64,000 bases of DNA. It comes from Shimazuella alba (GTDB lineage: Bacteria; Bacillota; Bacilli; Thermoactinomycetales; Thermoactinomycetaceae). Of the stretch, positions 42,962 through 52,249 are shown one piece after another (the stretch's first letter is position 1; the number at the start of each line of letters is the position of its first letter). The DNA is taken from contig NZ_WUUL01000005.1 in assembly GCF_009831235.1 (NCBI RefSeq), positions 1 to 64,000 on the forward strand. The letters run 5' to 3'. The notes under the pieces are model-generated. The model had not been told where the DNA came from. It saw only the letters and a program-made list of their open reading frames with translations, and searched no databases. A program made the position numbers and the translations under genes.

Positions 42962-43822
42962 ATGGAAGGTTTTTTATTAGGGCTACTTTCTGCATTATCC
43001 TTTGGTACTGCTGATTTCGTAGCAGGTTTAACTAGTCGTAGAATCGGTAGTTACACTACTCTCTTTTATATGCAAATTGTTGGTGTCATTGGGTTGGGTG
43101 CCTACCTACTCTTTAACGGAAATTGGAATGTGTATATAGATCATATGGATGCTGTTGGAATGGCGATGCTCTTTATGGGGATCGATTTAATCGGTATACT
43201 TTGCTTATATCAAGGATTAGCTACGGGCAACATTTCTGTAGTGGCTCCGATCACTTCTAGCTTCGCTGCTGTAACAGTAACTCTTGCGGTTATTTTTGGT
43301 GAGCGTCCGTCTCTCATCGTGGTTATAGGTATCATATTATCTATTGCAGGTGTTATATTTGCTTCTCAAAAGTTCGGCTCAATATCAAATAAAGAAAAAT
43401 TCACTCTATCAAATAAAGGAACTCTATGGGCAATACTGTCATCCTTATTTTTGGGGATTGCATTTTTCGGTCTAAAATACCCAACTTTAGAAATAGGTCC
43501 ATTCATGACTGTCTGGATTGGACGATTACAATCTGTTATTCTTTTACCTTTGATACTTGTAATAGCAAATCAAAAATGGAGAAAACCAAAAAAGAAATCA
43601 ATATATCAATTAATTTTAGTTGGAGCACTAGATGTAATTGCTATCCTTAGTTACAACTTTGGTCTACTTCAAGCAGATACTACTATTGTGATTACTTTGA
43701 CATCCCTTTTTGCGGTAGTAACCATTATATGGGGATTACTTTTCTTATCAGAAAAATTGAAATGGAATCAGATAGTAGGTATTACTTCTATTTTAGCTGG
43801 ATTAATACTCATTGCTCAGTAG
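42962..43822 (+). CDS. EamA/DMT-family transporter
   Basis: The 286-residue protein has ten spans in two EamA repeats (LLSALSFGTADFVAGLTSRR; LIGILCLYQGLATGNISVVA; second repeat ending LFLSEKLKWNQIVGITSILA). GGAGGGG precedes the ATG. The drug/metabolite transporter family exports metabolites or amino acids; nothing here identifies a substrate. It ends with a strong terminator. Confidence 0.88.
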   Translation: MEGFLLGLLSALSFGTADFVAGLTSRRIGSYTTLFYMQIVGVIGLGAYLLFNGNWNVYIDHMDAVGMAMLFMGIDLIGILCLYQGLATGNISVVAPITSSFAAVTVTLAVIFGERPSLIVVIGIILSIAGVIFASQKFGSISNKEKFTLSNKGTLWAILSSLFLGIAFFGLKYPTLEIGPFMTVWIGRLQSVILLPLILVIANQKWRKPKKKSIYQLILVGALDVIAILSYNFGLLQADTTIVITLTSLFAVVTIIWGLLFLSEKLKWNQIVGITSILAGLILIAQ

Positions 43823-43845
43823 AATCGATTATACCAGAAACAGAA

Positions 43846-43894
43846 AATAAGTGGAGGGTATTCCACTCAAACCTGAATCCCCTCCACTTATTTT
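43846..43894 (+). terminator. EamA gene terminator
   Basis: AATAAGTGGAGGG pairs with CCCTCCACTTATT over 13 bp, followed by TT. Confidence 0.8.
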
Positions 43895-43921
43895 GCTTAT
43901 TCAGTCTCGCCTTATGATATT

Positions 43922-44579
43922 CTACTCAAATCGTTTACACGTAATAACAGAGAGAAAAACACTGAGAACACCCAACAAAACCAAAATAGTATATTGTTGA
44001 TTGAATTGAAAGATAACAGCTGCATTTTGAATTTGCATGATCACGATCGCACTAATAACGGTTGAAACTGTTGTTCTTTTGACGATTCCAAAGTAAAACA
44101 AAGGAATGAAACTAATAAAATCCGTAGCTGCTGAATGGATGACCATATCTTCCCCAAACATTAAAATGTCTGAAGAAGCAGGTGAAGCCGTGATGATAGA
44201 AAAGGAAATCAATATACAATAGAAATGTTGCTGTACATAATAGGGAGAAAATCAACAAAACCTTGGCTAATATGATTTTTTCTCGCTTGAGGGGATAACT
44301 ATATACAATAGAAATCGTTTTATTTTTGTATTCGTCAATGACAATTTGGTTAATCAACGTTGCTCCAAACAAAGTAAATGCCATACGGTGAATAAGATTA
44401 ACTAAATGAACAGCAGATTCATAGCTCTCATTAAAGCCAAAATCAATCAAGGTGAGAAATAGAAAACTCGTTCTCAATACAGAGAATAGATAAATAATTG
44501 CCTCTATCATGATAGAATGTTTCTTTAGTTTATTCCATTCCAATGAAATGAGATTACTCAAGAGATCCACCCCCATGGA
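43922..44579 (-). pseudogene. Frameshifted ABC-2 permease
   Basis: The upstream frame reads NLISLEWNKLKKHSIMIEAI, LMTLTDFGF-like spans and QIVIDEYKNKTISIVYSYPL, typical of bacitracin/lantibiotic-type ABC-2 permeases. It shifts near 44200 into a second frame with PLFYFGIVKRTTVSTVISAI and VLLGVLSVFLSVITCKRFE. The two frames together give a 6-span, roughly 215-residue protein. It follows the damaged ATPase gene with overlap, as in intact systems of this class. Confidence 0.7.
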
Positions 44580-45307
44580 TTTGATGAAAAAAGTAATCCT
44601 CCAAAGAACTGCTATGTCTGTGGATCTCTTCAATATCAATATCATTCGTAATCAATACTTTTGGATATTTCCTTTTGTGACTAGTTAGGTCATAAATGCG
44701 AATTTGGTTTTCTTCTTTTATTTTTAGATTAGAAATCTGAAGTTCATGTTCCAATATATATACTGCCTTCGTCACATCACTTGTGATCAGTTCCATATAA
44801 TCTGTCTGTTTCTTTTGGATATCCCCAATAGTAACTTCGTCTAACATTTTCCCATCTTTTATAATCCCGATAGTATCGGCTATTTGTTCGATTCCTCCTA
44901 AGATATGGGTTGAAATCAAAAAAGTAATCCCATACTCTTGGTTCAATAATTTTATTAAATCCCAACAGATCAAGACCATTAATCGGTTCATCCAAAATGA
45001 CCAACTCGGGTTTTGTAATAATGGGTCTTGCCATGCCCAATCGTTGTTTCATCCCGAGAGAGAAATTTTTCACAGCCTTATTCTTAATATTTGTGAGTCT
45101 ACTATCTCCAACACTTGTTTGATAGCTTGATCATCATAACATCCTAAATATCCACAGTGGATCTTCAGATTCTGCCAAGCTGTTAAATGTTCATAAAAGA
45201 TCGGATATTCAATAATACTCCCTACTCTATTTAATAGATTCTTTGTGCTTATCGTTAGTTTTTGCCCAAGCTCTGTCAATGTCATCAGCATTTTCATGAT
45301 GGTTGTT
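44554..45307 (-). pseudogene. Truncated, frameshifted ABC ATPase (BcrA type)
   Basis: Pieces in three frames give TTIMKMLMTLT (the end of Walker A), YEHLTAWQNLKIHCGYLG, the signature [13 protein letters not shown], Walker [14 protein letters not shown], then [20 protein letters not shown]. The start of the gene, including GxxGxGK of Walker A, is missing upstream of 45307, and at least two frameshifts follow. It was the ATPase of a peptide-antibiotic-type ABC exporter with the permease at 43922-44579. Confidence 0.75.
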
Positions 45308-45440
45308 AAAAGAAAATATCTGAACTACATTTCTAAAATGATTTTAGCACACGCTCTATTCCGCCTGTCGGCTTGACCCACTTATTTGGAAACATTTGTA
45401 GCCTACTAAGCGAACTCCTATTTGCATATAATAGGTAACA

Positions 45441-45454
45441 CAACCATATGTTCG
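45441..45454 (+). promoter_or_regulatory. Weak LexA-box candidate
   Basis: CAACCATATGTTCG resembles the Gram-positive SOS box CGAACNNNNGTTCG with two mismatches in one arm. It lies just before the Y-family polymerase gene, a gene class that is usually SOS-controlled. Confidence 0.3.
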
Positions 45455-45470
45455 GGAAGAAGTGTTCGCA

Positions 45471-46691
45471 ATGATATTGCTTGTAGATATTCAATCCTTT
45501 TATGCGAGTGTAGAAAAAGCACATAATCCAGATCTAAAAAATCGACCAGTAGTGGTCTCTGGTGATCCCAATCGCAGAAGTGGAGTTATCCTCGCAGCTT
45601 GTCCGATAGCTAAATCATATGGAATAAAAAATGCAGAAACATTATGGGAAGCGATGAAGGCTTGTCCAGAAGTGGTGGTAGTAAAACCAAGGATGGAGCT
45701 TTATCTTCAGATTTCGCTACAAATAACGGCTGTATTAGAACGATTTACCGATTTGGTAGAGCCGTACTCGATTGATGAACAATTTCTCGATGTAACCGGC
45801 AGCGAGCGGTTGTTTGGGAGTGCAGAGGAAATCAGCAAAAAAATTCAACAAGCGATTTATGAAGAAGCACATGTGTATGCAAGAGTAGGTATTGGACCGA
45901 ACAAAGTACTCAGCAAAATGGCGTGTGATAACTTTGCTAAAAAAAATAAGCAAGGCATTTTTCGCCTTGATCAAACAAATATAAAAGAAACATTATGGAC
46001 ATTACCTGTTAGCAGCTGTTTTGGTGTAGGACGACGGATGACACGAAATCTCCAGCGAATTGGCATCACCACTATTGGAGAGTTAGCACAATACCCATTG
46101 GAAAAACTGCAAAAACATTGGGGTATCAATGGACATGTTCTGTGGATGACAGCAAATGGGATGGATTTATCTCCTGTCACCCTCTCCTCCTTTAGCAAAC
46201 AAAAAGCGATTGGACACCATATGACACTGCCACGGGACTATCGAACCGCAGAAGAGATTGAAGTAATTTTGTTGGAGTTGTGTGAAGAAGTCTGCCGACG
46301 GGTGCGACGGCAACATCTAGCAGGAATAACTATTCATGTTGGTTGTCGAGGGGCTGATTTTGATATCCCAACCGGATTTTCGAGACAACAAAAATTACCT
46401 CAATCCCAAAATGAAACCATGCCTGTCTATCATGCAGCGAAACAACTCTTTCATCAATATTGGGATGGAGCCCCTATTCGTTCTGTTGGGGTTAGCCTTG
46501 GCGGGCTATCTCCAGAATCCCCGATGCAACTCGATCTATTTGCAGATCGCAGCAAGCAGCGTGCACTAGGAGCGGTGGTAGATGAACTCAAAGATCGATA
46601 TGGAAGTACAGCCATCCTCCATGCCGCTTCGCTCACATCTGCTGGTCAAGCACTAGAGAGAGCGAAGAAGATTGGAGGACATTATCGATGA
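45471..46691 (+). CDS. Y-family DNA polymerase, UvrX/YqjW type
   Basis: The 406-residue translesion polymerase shows VDIQSFYASVEKAHNPDLKN (first catalytic Asp, steric-gate Tyr region), VVSGDPNRRSGVILAACPIA, YSIDEQFLDVTGSERLFGS (catalytic DE), VGIGPNKVLSKMA and a little-finger domain ending with a beta-clamp-like MQLDLFAD. DIQSF and the partner YolD gene place it with UvrX/YqjW rather than DinB. ATG 45471 is preferred over GTG 45462, which abuts the GGAAG site. It overlaps the YolD gene by 4 nt. Confidence 0.9.
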   Translation: MILLVDIQSFYASVEKAHNPDLKNRPVVVSGDPNRRSGVILAACPIAKSYGIKNAETLWEAMKACPEVVVVKPRMELYLQISLQITAVLERFTDLVEPYSIDEQFLDVTGSERLFGSAEEISKKIQQAIYEEAHVYARVGIGPNKVLSKMACDNFAKKNKQGIFRLDQTNIKETLWTLPVSSCFGVGRRMTRNLQRIGITTIGELAQYPLEKLQKHWGINGHVLWMTANGMDLSPVTLSSFSKQKAIGHHMTLPRDYRTAEEIEVILLELCEEVCRRVRRQHLAGITIHVGCRGADFDIPTGFSRQQKLPQSQNETMPVYHAAKQLFHQYWDGAPIRSVGVSLGGLSPESPMQLDLFADRSKQRALGAVVDELKDRYGSTAILHAASLTSAGQALERAKKIGGHYR

Positions 46692-47020
46692 AGTTAGATC
46701 GAAAAAATCTCCTCTGGGAAGGGAGTCGCATGTTTCTGCCAGAACACCGGCGAGCATTGTTGCAACAAAGAAAAAATGCTACCAAGCTCGCTGTTCCAAA
46801 AATAGATGAACAACAATTAGAAACAATGACTTATATACTCCAAGAAGCTATTGAATACGAACAGCCAGTATTGGCTACCTATGTAACAACCTACGAAGTA
46901 ACTTGTTTTTGTGGGTTTGTAGATAAAGTAAATCAGATGGAGAAATACATCCAATTGAGCAATGGAAGTCAAACAGAGAAAATTCCTTTTTATCTATTGG
47001 TGGATGTGACTTGGCCTTAA
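46688..47020 (+). CDS. YolD-like protein
   Basis: The 110-residue protein has the YolD pattern: LWEGSRMFLPEHRRALLQQR near residue 10 and a C-terminal beta-rich part with KIPFYLLVDV. YolD-like proteins are encoded with UvrX-type polymerases in Bacillus and its phages and resemble UmuD in genomic position. The ATGA overlap with the polymerase gene indicates coupled translation. The segment CFCGFVDKVNQMEKYIQL fits the family's central strand region. Confidence 0.87.
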   Translation: MKLDRKNLLWEGSRMFLPEHRRALLQQRKNATKLAVPKIDEQQLETMTYILQEAIEYEQPVLATYVTTYEVTCFCGFVDKVNQMEKYIQLSNGSQTEKIPFYLLVDVTWP

Positions 47021-47084
47021 TATGTGAGGAGGAAATAAGGCGGACGTGGATCAAGGAAGTCCTCCATCCACGCCCTAACACTGT

Positions 47085-47414
47085 CTACGACTTCTTGATC
47101 TGAATGGTGATCACACCATTACGCTGAGACTTCTTCATGACTTCCACATCCTTCGGGAGATGGATAATCAGAGGATCCTTCGGCTTGATCTTGACGAGAT
47201 TGCCACTTCCCAGCAGACTGGTATGGCACTTCAGCACACCATCCTGCTGCCTGGCAAAGGTCCAGAACTCACCATCATGGCGCTTTGGAGAAACGATCAC
47301 AATACCTGTGTCGTTAAGGGTTTCCGGACCTTCAACCTGGTAATCTCCTGACCAGCCACTGATCTGGATGGTGTGAACGTTGTTCAGATCGTGAGCTGCT
47401 CGTGTGATACTCAC
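47085..47414 (-). CDS. Foreign-composition hypothetical protein
   Basis: This 109-residue beta-rich protein reads HTIQISGWSGDYQVEGPETL, FWTFARQQDGVLKCHTSLLG and ends VITIQIKKS. The GTG start has GGAG at 5-nt spacing. Codons are much richer in C (ATC, GAC, ACC) than in the flanking polymerase and P450 genes. A TATACT box lies upstream and a long GC-rich hairpin (GGCGTGGAT with ATCCACGTC) lies after the stop. Family unknown; it is a likely transferred single gene. Confidence 0.55.
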   Translation of the reverse strand: MSITRAAHDLNNVHTIQISGWSGDYQVEGPETLNDTGIVIVSPKRHDGEFWTFARQQDGVLKCHTSLLGSGNLVKIKPKDPLIIHLPKDVEVMKKSQRNGVITIQIKKS

Positions 47415-47648
47415 ATGAACTCCAATTTAGGGAAATAGACAGAACTTTTCCAAATAAGTATATCTGATATATGTGATAAAAAACAAATATATCTTACAGA
47501 AAATAATAAATCGTGCCAAATAAATATACGTTTATATGTTTTTTCAGAGAAATTTATTTAATAAATTCCTTTAAACTATTTCACTTTATCGGATAATTTA
47601 GTAGAATGGTAATATTACCTTTCATTACATCCTAGAGGAGGAACTCTA

Positions 47649-48812
47649 TTGAAACAATTAGGCGAAGAAATATTTACTTGGTTCAAAGAAAGCCGTCAAA
47701 ACAATCCTGTTTATTATGACAAAGATTATGCCCTATGGTTTGGTGCGACCGGTACATGGCACGTTTTTAGAAATGAAGATGTAAGGTATGTATTTAGCAA
47801 TCATCAGATTTTTTCTTCGGAATATATGCCAAAAGTACAAGACAATTACTTAGATAAAGCAATGTCTTCCAATGATCCACCCTTCCATAGAAAACTACGC
47901 TTACTTGTTTCACAAGCCTTCACTCCCAAAGCAATGATGGATTTACAACCTTGGATCGAAGAATATGTAGATCAATTATTGGACCAAGTTATTACAGATT
48001 CTGGAAAAATGGAATTTGTCCGTGATATCGCAGTTCCGATTCCTATGCAAGTTATTGCAAGAATGTTAGGGGTTCCAAACAAGGATCATGCTATGTTTAA
48101 AGACTGGAGTTTTAAAATCGTCAAACAACCAACCAACGAAGCTGAGGCCAAAGAGTTTATCGAAGCACAACAAGCGATGGGAGAATATTTCAGAGAAGTT
48201 ATTAAAGAGCGTACGGAAAAACCTGAAAACGATATCATTTCCCAATTGATTCAAGTGGAACTCGATGGTCAAAAGCTAACGGAAGATGAGTTATTAGGAT
48301 TTTGTGTAGTACTCTTATTGGCTGGTAATGAAACTACAACCAACTGGCTCAGCAGCACCATCTTGACATTAGCCGAAAATCCAGATATTCAAGAACGTCT
48401 AGCTAAAAATCCAGATGATATATCCCTACTACTAGAAGAAGTATTGCGTCTTCGATCCCCAGCACAATATCAGACTCGAAAAGCCAAACAAGATGTGGTG
48501 CTAGGTGGGCAGACCATCAAAAAAGGTGATCTAGTCGCAGCTTGGCAAGCATCAGCTAACCGAGATGAAAGTGTTTTCCCAAATGCAGATCAAGTAGATT
48601 TGGATCGGAAAAATATGGATCACGTTGCCTTTGGTCATGGAATCCATTTTTGTCTAGGAGCACCACTTGCACGAGTAGAAGCTAGTGTTACCATAAAAAA
48701 ATTGTTAGAACGAATTAAAAATATTCGCCTACAATCAGAAGATATTGAACTGAATCAAAGCACGGTTACCTATTCTATCAAAGAACTACCTATACGATTT
48801 GATAGAGTTTAA
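47649..48812 (+). CDS. Cytochrome P450
   Basis: The TTG start follows GAGGAGG. The 387-residue soluble P450 has the I-helix oxygen-activation motif LAGNETTTNW near residue 225, ExxR in EEVLRLRSP near 262 and the heme-binding FGHGIHFCLGAPLARVEA with the ligand Cys near 335. Length and motifs fit the CYP107/CYP109-like bacterial class. No redox partner or biosynthetic genes adjoin it, so the substrate is unknown. It is a single-gene unit with its own terminator. Confidence 0.94.
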   Translation: MKQLGEEIFTWFKESRQNNPVYYDKDYALWFGATGTWHVFRNEDVRYVFSNHQIFSSEYMPKVQDNYLDKAMSSNDPPFHRKLRLLVSQAFTPKAMMDLQPWIEEYVDQLLDQVITDSGKMEFVRDIAVPIPMQVIARMLGVPNKDHAMFKDWSFKIVKQPTNEAEAKEFIEAQQAMGEYFREVIKERTEKPENDIISQLIQVELDGQKLTEDELLGFCVVLLLAGNETTTNWLSSTILTLAENPDIQERLAKNPDDISLLLEEVLRLRSPAQYQTRKAKQDVVLGGQTIKKGDLVAAWQASANRDESVFPNADQVDLDRKNMDHVAFGHGIHFCLGAPLARVEASVTIKKLLERIKNIRLQSEDIELNQSTVTYSIKELPIRFDRV

Positions 48813-48835
48813 TCCAATCATATGATATAAAAACA

Positions 48836-48868
48836 AAGAAACCACCTTATTTTGAGAGGTGGTTTCTT
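48836..48868 (+). terminator. P450 gene terminator
   Basis: AAGAAACCACCT pairs with AGGTGGTTTCTT around a 9-nt loop. Confidence 0.85.
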
Positions 48869-48964
48869 GTACAAATGCGAAATTTATAAGCAATAGCATG
48901 AAATATTTTCATTTTAAATTTGATGACTGACTGGTATCAAAAGATACCCAGCCAGTCACTTCCC

Positions 48965-49189
48965 TCAAATAGATGATGGTCTGTACCAACGGACTTCTTC
49001 AGCCAGCTGGCCTTCCAGAGGCTGTGTAAAATCATGGACAAGAGACCTTAAATAGGCCTCGCTCGGATTGGAGCTGATCTTCTGTCTCATATCACAGATC
49101 GCCCTCCGCTCTTCCAGACTGTCCACACCCATCAAATACGCGTCGATCATCTCCAAAAATATATCTTGGAGGGTCATCCGCCCAGCCAT
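48965..49189 (-). CDS. Foreign-composition 74-residue protein
   Basis: The product reads MAGRMTLQDIFLEMIDAYLM, SLEERRAICDMRQKISSNPS and ends EEVRWYRPSSI; it is soluble and helical. AGGAG lies 7 nt before the ATG. Codon use is richer in C/G than in the neighbours. The leader holds a palindrome (GAAGTGGACTTTCCACTTC, 49212-49230) downstream of a TATACT box, and a stem (TGACTGG with CCAGTCA) follows the gene. Family unknown. Confidence 0.5.
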   Translation of the reverse strand: MAGRMTLQDIFLEMIDAYLMGVDSLEERRAICDMRQKISSNPSEAYLRSLVHDFTQPLEGQLAEEVRWYRPSSI

Positions 49190-49337
49190 GTTTTTTCTCC
49201 TAATGAGGTATGAAGTGGACTTTCCACTTCCCAAAGTATATGAAAGATGCCCTTTGTTCGAATAGTATATAAGGAAAATCTTAACGGCCAAATAAAAAAA
49301 TATTTACGATTTCTTATTGTATGAAGGTTGTGAAATC

Positions 49338-49376
49338 AAAAAACCCCGAGATCTACGGTATAGAACTCAGGGCTTC
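49338..49376 (-). terminator. Terminator of the glycosyltransferase gene
   Basis: On the minus strand GCCCTGAG and CTCGGGGT form the stem base and a TTTTTTGATTT run follows. Confidence 0.65.
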
Positions 49377-49388
49377 CTATAATCATCA

Positions 49389-50507
49389 TTAGACCAATAT
49401 TTTTGATCTTCCCATTCCCAAAGTAGCTTGTACAATACGCTTTGCTGCATCAGGGGATGCTATGGGCAAGAAGCGATCAACTTCTTTCTGTTGATACATA
49501 CGCGACTGAAAAAACTTTTCAATTTGTAAACAAACTGTATCTGGTCTCGTTTTAAAAGCAACTCGATGATGAACCAAATATTGTTGATTTGCTTCTTCTT
49601 GTCCAGGAAATGCCTCAAACAATAGCATGGGAAGTTGTTTTGCTAGTGCTTCTGTGATCGTCACTCCTCCTGGTTTGGTAACGAGTAAATCCGCGGCTGC
49701 CATAAATAGTTCCATATCAGATCTATATTGTTCCAATCGTATATGATCACCATATCTTTTGCGCTTCAAACGATCATAGAGCGATTCATTTGAACCGGTC
49801 AATATGACAAATTGCATATGAGACAATGCATCTAACTCATCAACCACTTGTTCCAAAGGTCCTAAACCAAAACCCCCTCCCATCACCAAAATGACAGGAT
49901 CATAAAGTGGTAACGATAGACTCGTTCGTGCATCTTGTTTGCATGTACTTTCGTAGTATTTGGGTTCAATGGGTAAACCTGTCTCTAACACTTTGACACC
50001 CGAACGCCAACGCAAGCGGTCAATGATATTTCGTTTTAACATTTTTTTTGGCACACATAGTATATCTGGCAGTTCCACTAGCCACATCGGATGTAATTCA
50101 TAGTCTGTCACTACACCAATAGTGGGAACTACTTCCCACTCTGTAGGGAGTAACAAGAGAGAAAATGGGTGTGTAGTAACGATTTTTGTCGGCTGAAACT
50201 GCTCCAGACGTGATAATATTTTTCCACGTATCGTCAGACCAACCTTCTCCACAAACTCTTTCGATACATAGCGAACCAACCGAAATTGATAGGTCCAATC
50301 GTATAAAAGATGATAAAGTGATGGAAATTTGACAAGCATACCTTGATAACCTGATTGCAGCAGGGGATGGAAGGTCTTGGGAATCAATTGCAAAAGGTCA
50401 ATCGTATCTGTTATAGCCCCGGTTTGATGAAATTGTGTTTCCAATGCTTTCGCAGCAGCATTGTGTCCCATACCAAAGCCAAGGGAAAGTAATAAGACAC
50501 GTTCCAT
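49389..50507 (-). CDS. MGDG synthase-like glycosyltransferase (UgtP relative)
   Basis: The 372-residue GT28-type enzyme begins RVLLLSLGFGMGHNAAAKAL, the glycine/His loop of the MGDG synthase/UgtP group. It has IVTTHPFSLLL and TIGVVTDYELHPMW in the N-terminal domain, then VILVMGGGFGLGPLEQVV and LLVTKPGGVTITEALAKQLP for UDP-sugar binding. Such enzymes gluc- or galactosylate diacylglycerol, giving glycolipids and the lipoteichoic acid anchor. AGGGAGGG lies 11 nt before the ATG. Confidence 0.87.
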   Translation of the reverse strand: MERVLLLSLGFGMGHNAAAKALETQFHQTGAITDTIDLLQLIPKTFHPLLQSGYQGMLVKFPSLYHLLYDWTYQFRLVRYVSKEFVEKVGLTIRGKILSRLEQFQPTKIVTTHPFSLLLLPTEWEVVPTIGVVTDYELHPMWLVELPDILCVPKKMLKRNIIDRLRWRSGVKVLETGLPIEPKYYESTCKQDARTSLSLPLYDPVILVMGGGFGLGPLEQVVDELDALSHMQFVILTGSNESLYDRLKRKRYGDHIRLEQYRSDMELFMAAADLLVTKPGGVTITEALAKQLPMLLFEAFPGQEEANQQYLVHHRVAFKTRPDTVCLQIEKFFQSRMYQQKEVDRFLPIASPDAAKRIVQATLGMGRSKILV

Positions 50508-50644
50508 ATTAATTTGATCCCTCCCTTGTATCCATATATCCCATTATCCTTATTTTACAGCCTTGACACTTTTTATCATTAAGAAAAAAGCTATTAAGCG
50601 GAACGGCACACAACGTCCAATGGGATACTTTATATCTTTGTGAG

Positions 50645-50925
50645 CGAGAAAACCCCGAGCTTCAGCGATGGGGATGAAAGCAAACGTGTCAGACAAGGAA
50701 GGAGTGTTTTTTACCCCTCTCATAAGTTATCTGACATTTTTTGAAAAAAATCTTTACAAACACCCATTCGCATGGTAATATGCACCATGAGCAGCGATAA
50801 CCAAGCTGCTTAAGGGATTAATGGAACATCTAAACCGTGGGGCTCACGGGGTTAGCTTGGTAATGAAGTGGTCATGAGACTACCGTCCCAAGAATCCCCC
50901 ACATTCATGCGTGGGGAGTGGTCAA
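50645..50925 (+). mobile_element. ORF-less IS200/IS605-type element with omega-RNA-like right end
   Basis: The left part has the hairpin AACCCCGAGCTTCAGCGATG-GGG at 50651-50673. The right part folds like the 3' end of TnpB-type IS605 elements: ACCAAGCT (50800-50807) pairs with AGCTTGGT (50854-50861) around CCGTG/CACGG. Next come GTGGTCATGAGACTACCGTC, then a terminal hairpin TCCCCCAC/GTGGGGAG (50895-50918) and a GTCAA end. No tnpA or tnpB remains. A promoter-like TTTACA-17-TAATAT (50753-50781) precedes the folded part, so a guide-RNA-like transcript could still be made. Confidence 0.6.
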
Positions 50926-51034
50926 ACAATTCCTCAGTCTGAGACTGTCCGTTCAGTTTGGATTTTAACACAAATTCGTCAGGCTTGCGAGAAAGATACT
51001 TCATCCCATTAGACAAAAAAGACCTATAGAAAAA

Positions 51035-51316
51035 TTATCTGTTATTCTTTTCCAAGGATTGAAGGGACATCTGAATCAGTTCTTTTACCAACCGACCACC
51101 CATCGCTCCTCCAACCTTTCCTGCATCTTCTGATCGCAAATCACGATTGCTTCCTTTTTGCAAAGGTACTCCTAATTCTTTGGCTAATTCCAACTTCGCT
51201 TCTTCTTTATTGTCAAAAGAACGACCGAGATCTTCACTAATCAGTTTGGTTTGTAATTGATCCAATTGATTTCTAGCCCCTGGAACAAGGGGATTTCGTT
51301 TTCTTCTACGAGACAC
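51035..51316 (-). CDS. Alpha/beta-type small acid-soluble spore protein
   Basis: This 93-residue SASP contains NPLVPGARNQLDQLQTKLIS near the N-terminus, LELAKELGVPLQKGSNRDLR and SEDAGKVGGAMGGRLVKELI, matching the DNA-binding helices and the GPR protease site region of the family. Such proteins saturate and protect spore DNA. GTG 51316 is chosen because AGGAGG is 9 nt away; ATG 51322 would be only 3 nt from it. The N-terminus is Arg-rich (SRRRKRN). A plus-strand foreign gene begins 145 bp upstream. Confidence 0.88.
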   Translation of the reverse strand: MSRRRKRNPLVPGARNQLDQLQTKLISEDLGRSFDNKEEAKLELAKELGVPLQKGSNRDLRSEDAGKVGGAMGGRLVKELIQMSLQSLEKNNR

Positions 51317-51460
51317 TCGCATACACCTCCTAGAACTAGTTTGCGAAAATAAAAGAAAAACATACTGGGCAATTGTCTGCAAACTCTGTATAATGGATAT
51401 ATAGATTCCGTCCGACAACCGGCTCTCGTAAAAGTCCGGTTCTAGCCGAAAGGCACTCAC

Positions 51461-52249
51461 ATGTTCGCAAAGATCTCCTCGGTCCTGCGCCGAGTCGAGA
51501 ACCACACCAACACGGAGAACAGCCTCTTCAAGTGGCTGCTGCCGATGATCCTCGTGATCGCCGGCTCCTACAACTGGTTCTCCACCATCGGGTGGGGCTC
51601 CACTGTCGGCATCATCACCGTGTCCCTCCTGACCTTCGCGGTCAAGGAGAACCGACTGACCCACATGGGCCAGCTCGGCACCGCCTACGGTATGGGGTGG
51701 CTGACGTTCAACGTCGCCGCACCGCTGGTACTGATCGACGGCTGGCAGCGACCCATCATCGCTGTCCTCGCCGCGTTCTACCTCAGCATCAAGCTGAGCA
51801 ACTGGATGGACCACCGGCTCAAGTACGCCGGTGTCGCCACCAGTGCGATGGGAGCGATCATGCTCATCTGCCACCTGTTCAGCGTGGTCGAGTTCACTTC
51901 GCGTGACATCACCATGCTCTTCATCTACGGTGTCACCGTCGCGGGTCTGCTGATCTACATCACGCGGCTGAAGTCGAACCAGTCCAATGCTGCTTCGGCT
52001 GCCACGACTCCGGTCACCAAGGCTGCTTCGGCTGCCACGACTCCGGTCACCAAGGCTGCTTCGGCTGCCATGACTCCGGTCACCAAGGCTGCTTCGGCTG
52101 CCACGACTCCGGTCACCAAGGCTGCTTCGGCTGCCAAGGCTCCGGTCACCAAGGCTGCTTCGGCTGCCACGACTCCGGTCACCAAGGCTGCTTCGGCTGC
52201 CACGGGTCGTTCCCGGAAGCGCACGCGCGGTGGTTCCACCACCCGCTGA
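51461..52249 (+). CDS. Foreign high-GC membrane protein with tandem [11 protein letters not shown] repeats
   Basis: The 262-residue protein has about six hydrophobic spans in residues 22-170 ([58 protein letters not shown]). Then come six tandem copies of an 11-residue Ala/Thr/Pro/Lys unit (51989-52186) plus a partial seventh, and a basic RKRTRGG tail. AAAGG lies 8 nt before the ATG. Codons are overwhelmingly C/G-ending, unlike all native genes here. TATAAT at 51389 and a GTCCGAC-plus-hairpin leader precede it. No known family; phage or actinobacterial origin is possible. Confidence 0.6.
   Translation: MFAKISSVLRRVENHTNTENSLFKWLLPMILVIAGSYNWFSTIGWGSTVGIITVSLLTFAVKENRLTHMGQLGTAYGMGWLTFNVAAPLVLIDGWQRPIIAVLAAFYLSIKLSNWMDHRLKYAGVATSAMGAIMLICHLFSVVEFTSRDITMLFIYGVTVAGLLIYITRLKSNQSNAASAATTPVTKAASAATTPVTKAASAAMTPVTKAASAATTPVTKAASAAKAPVTKAASAATTPVTKAASAATGRSRKRTRGGSTTR
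51989..52203 (+). repeat. 33-bp tandem repeat, six and a half units
   Basis: A 33-bp unit starting GCTGCTTCGGCTGCC and ending GTCACCAAG is repeated six times with only three variant bases in units 3 and 5, then a partial copy. It keeps the reading frame and encodes the Lys-rich repeat tail of the membrane protein. Confidence 0.9.
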
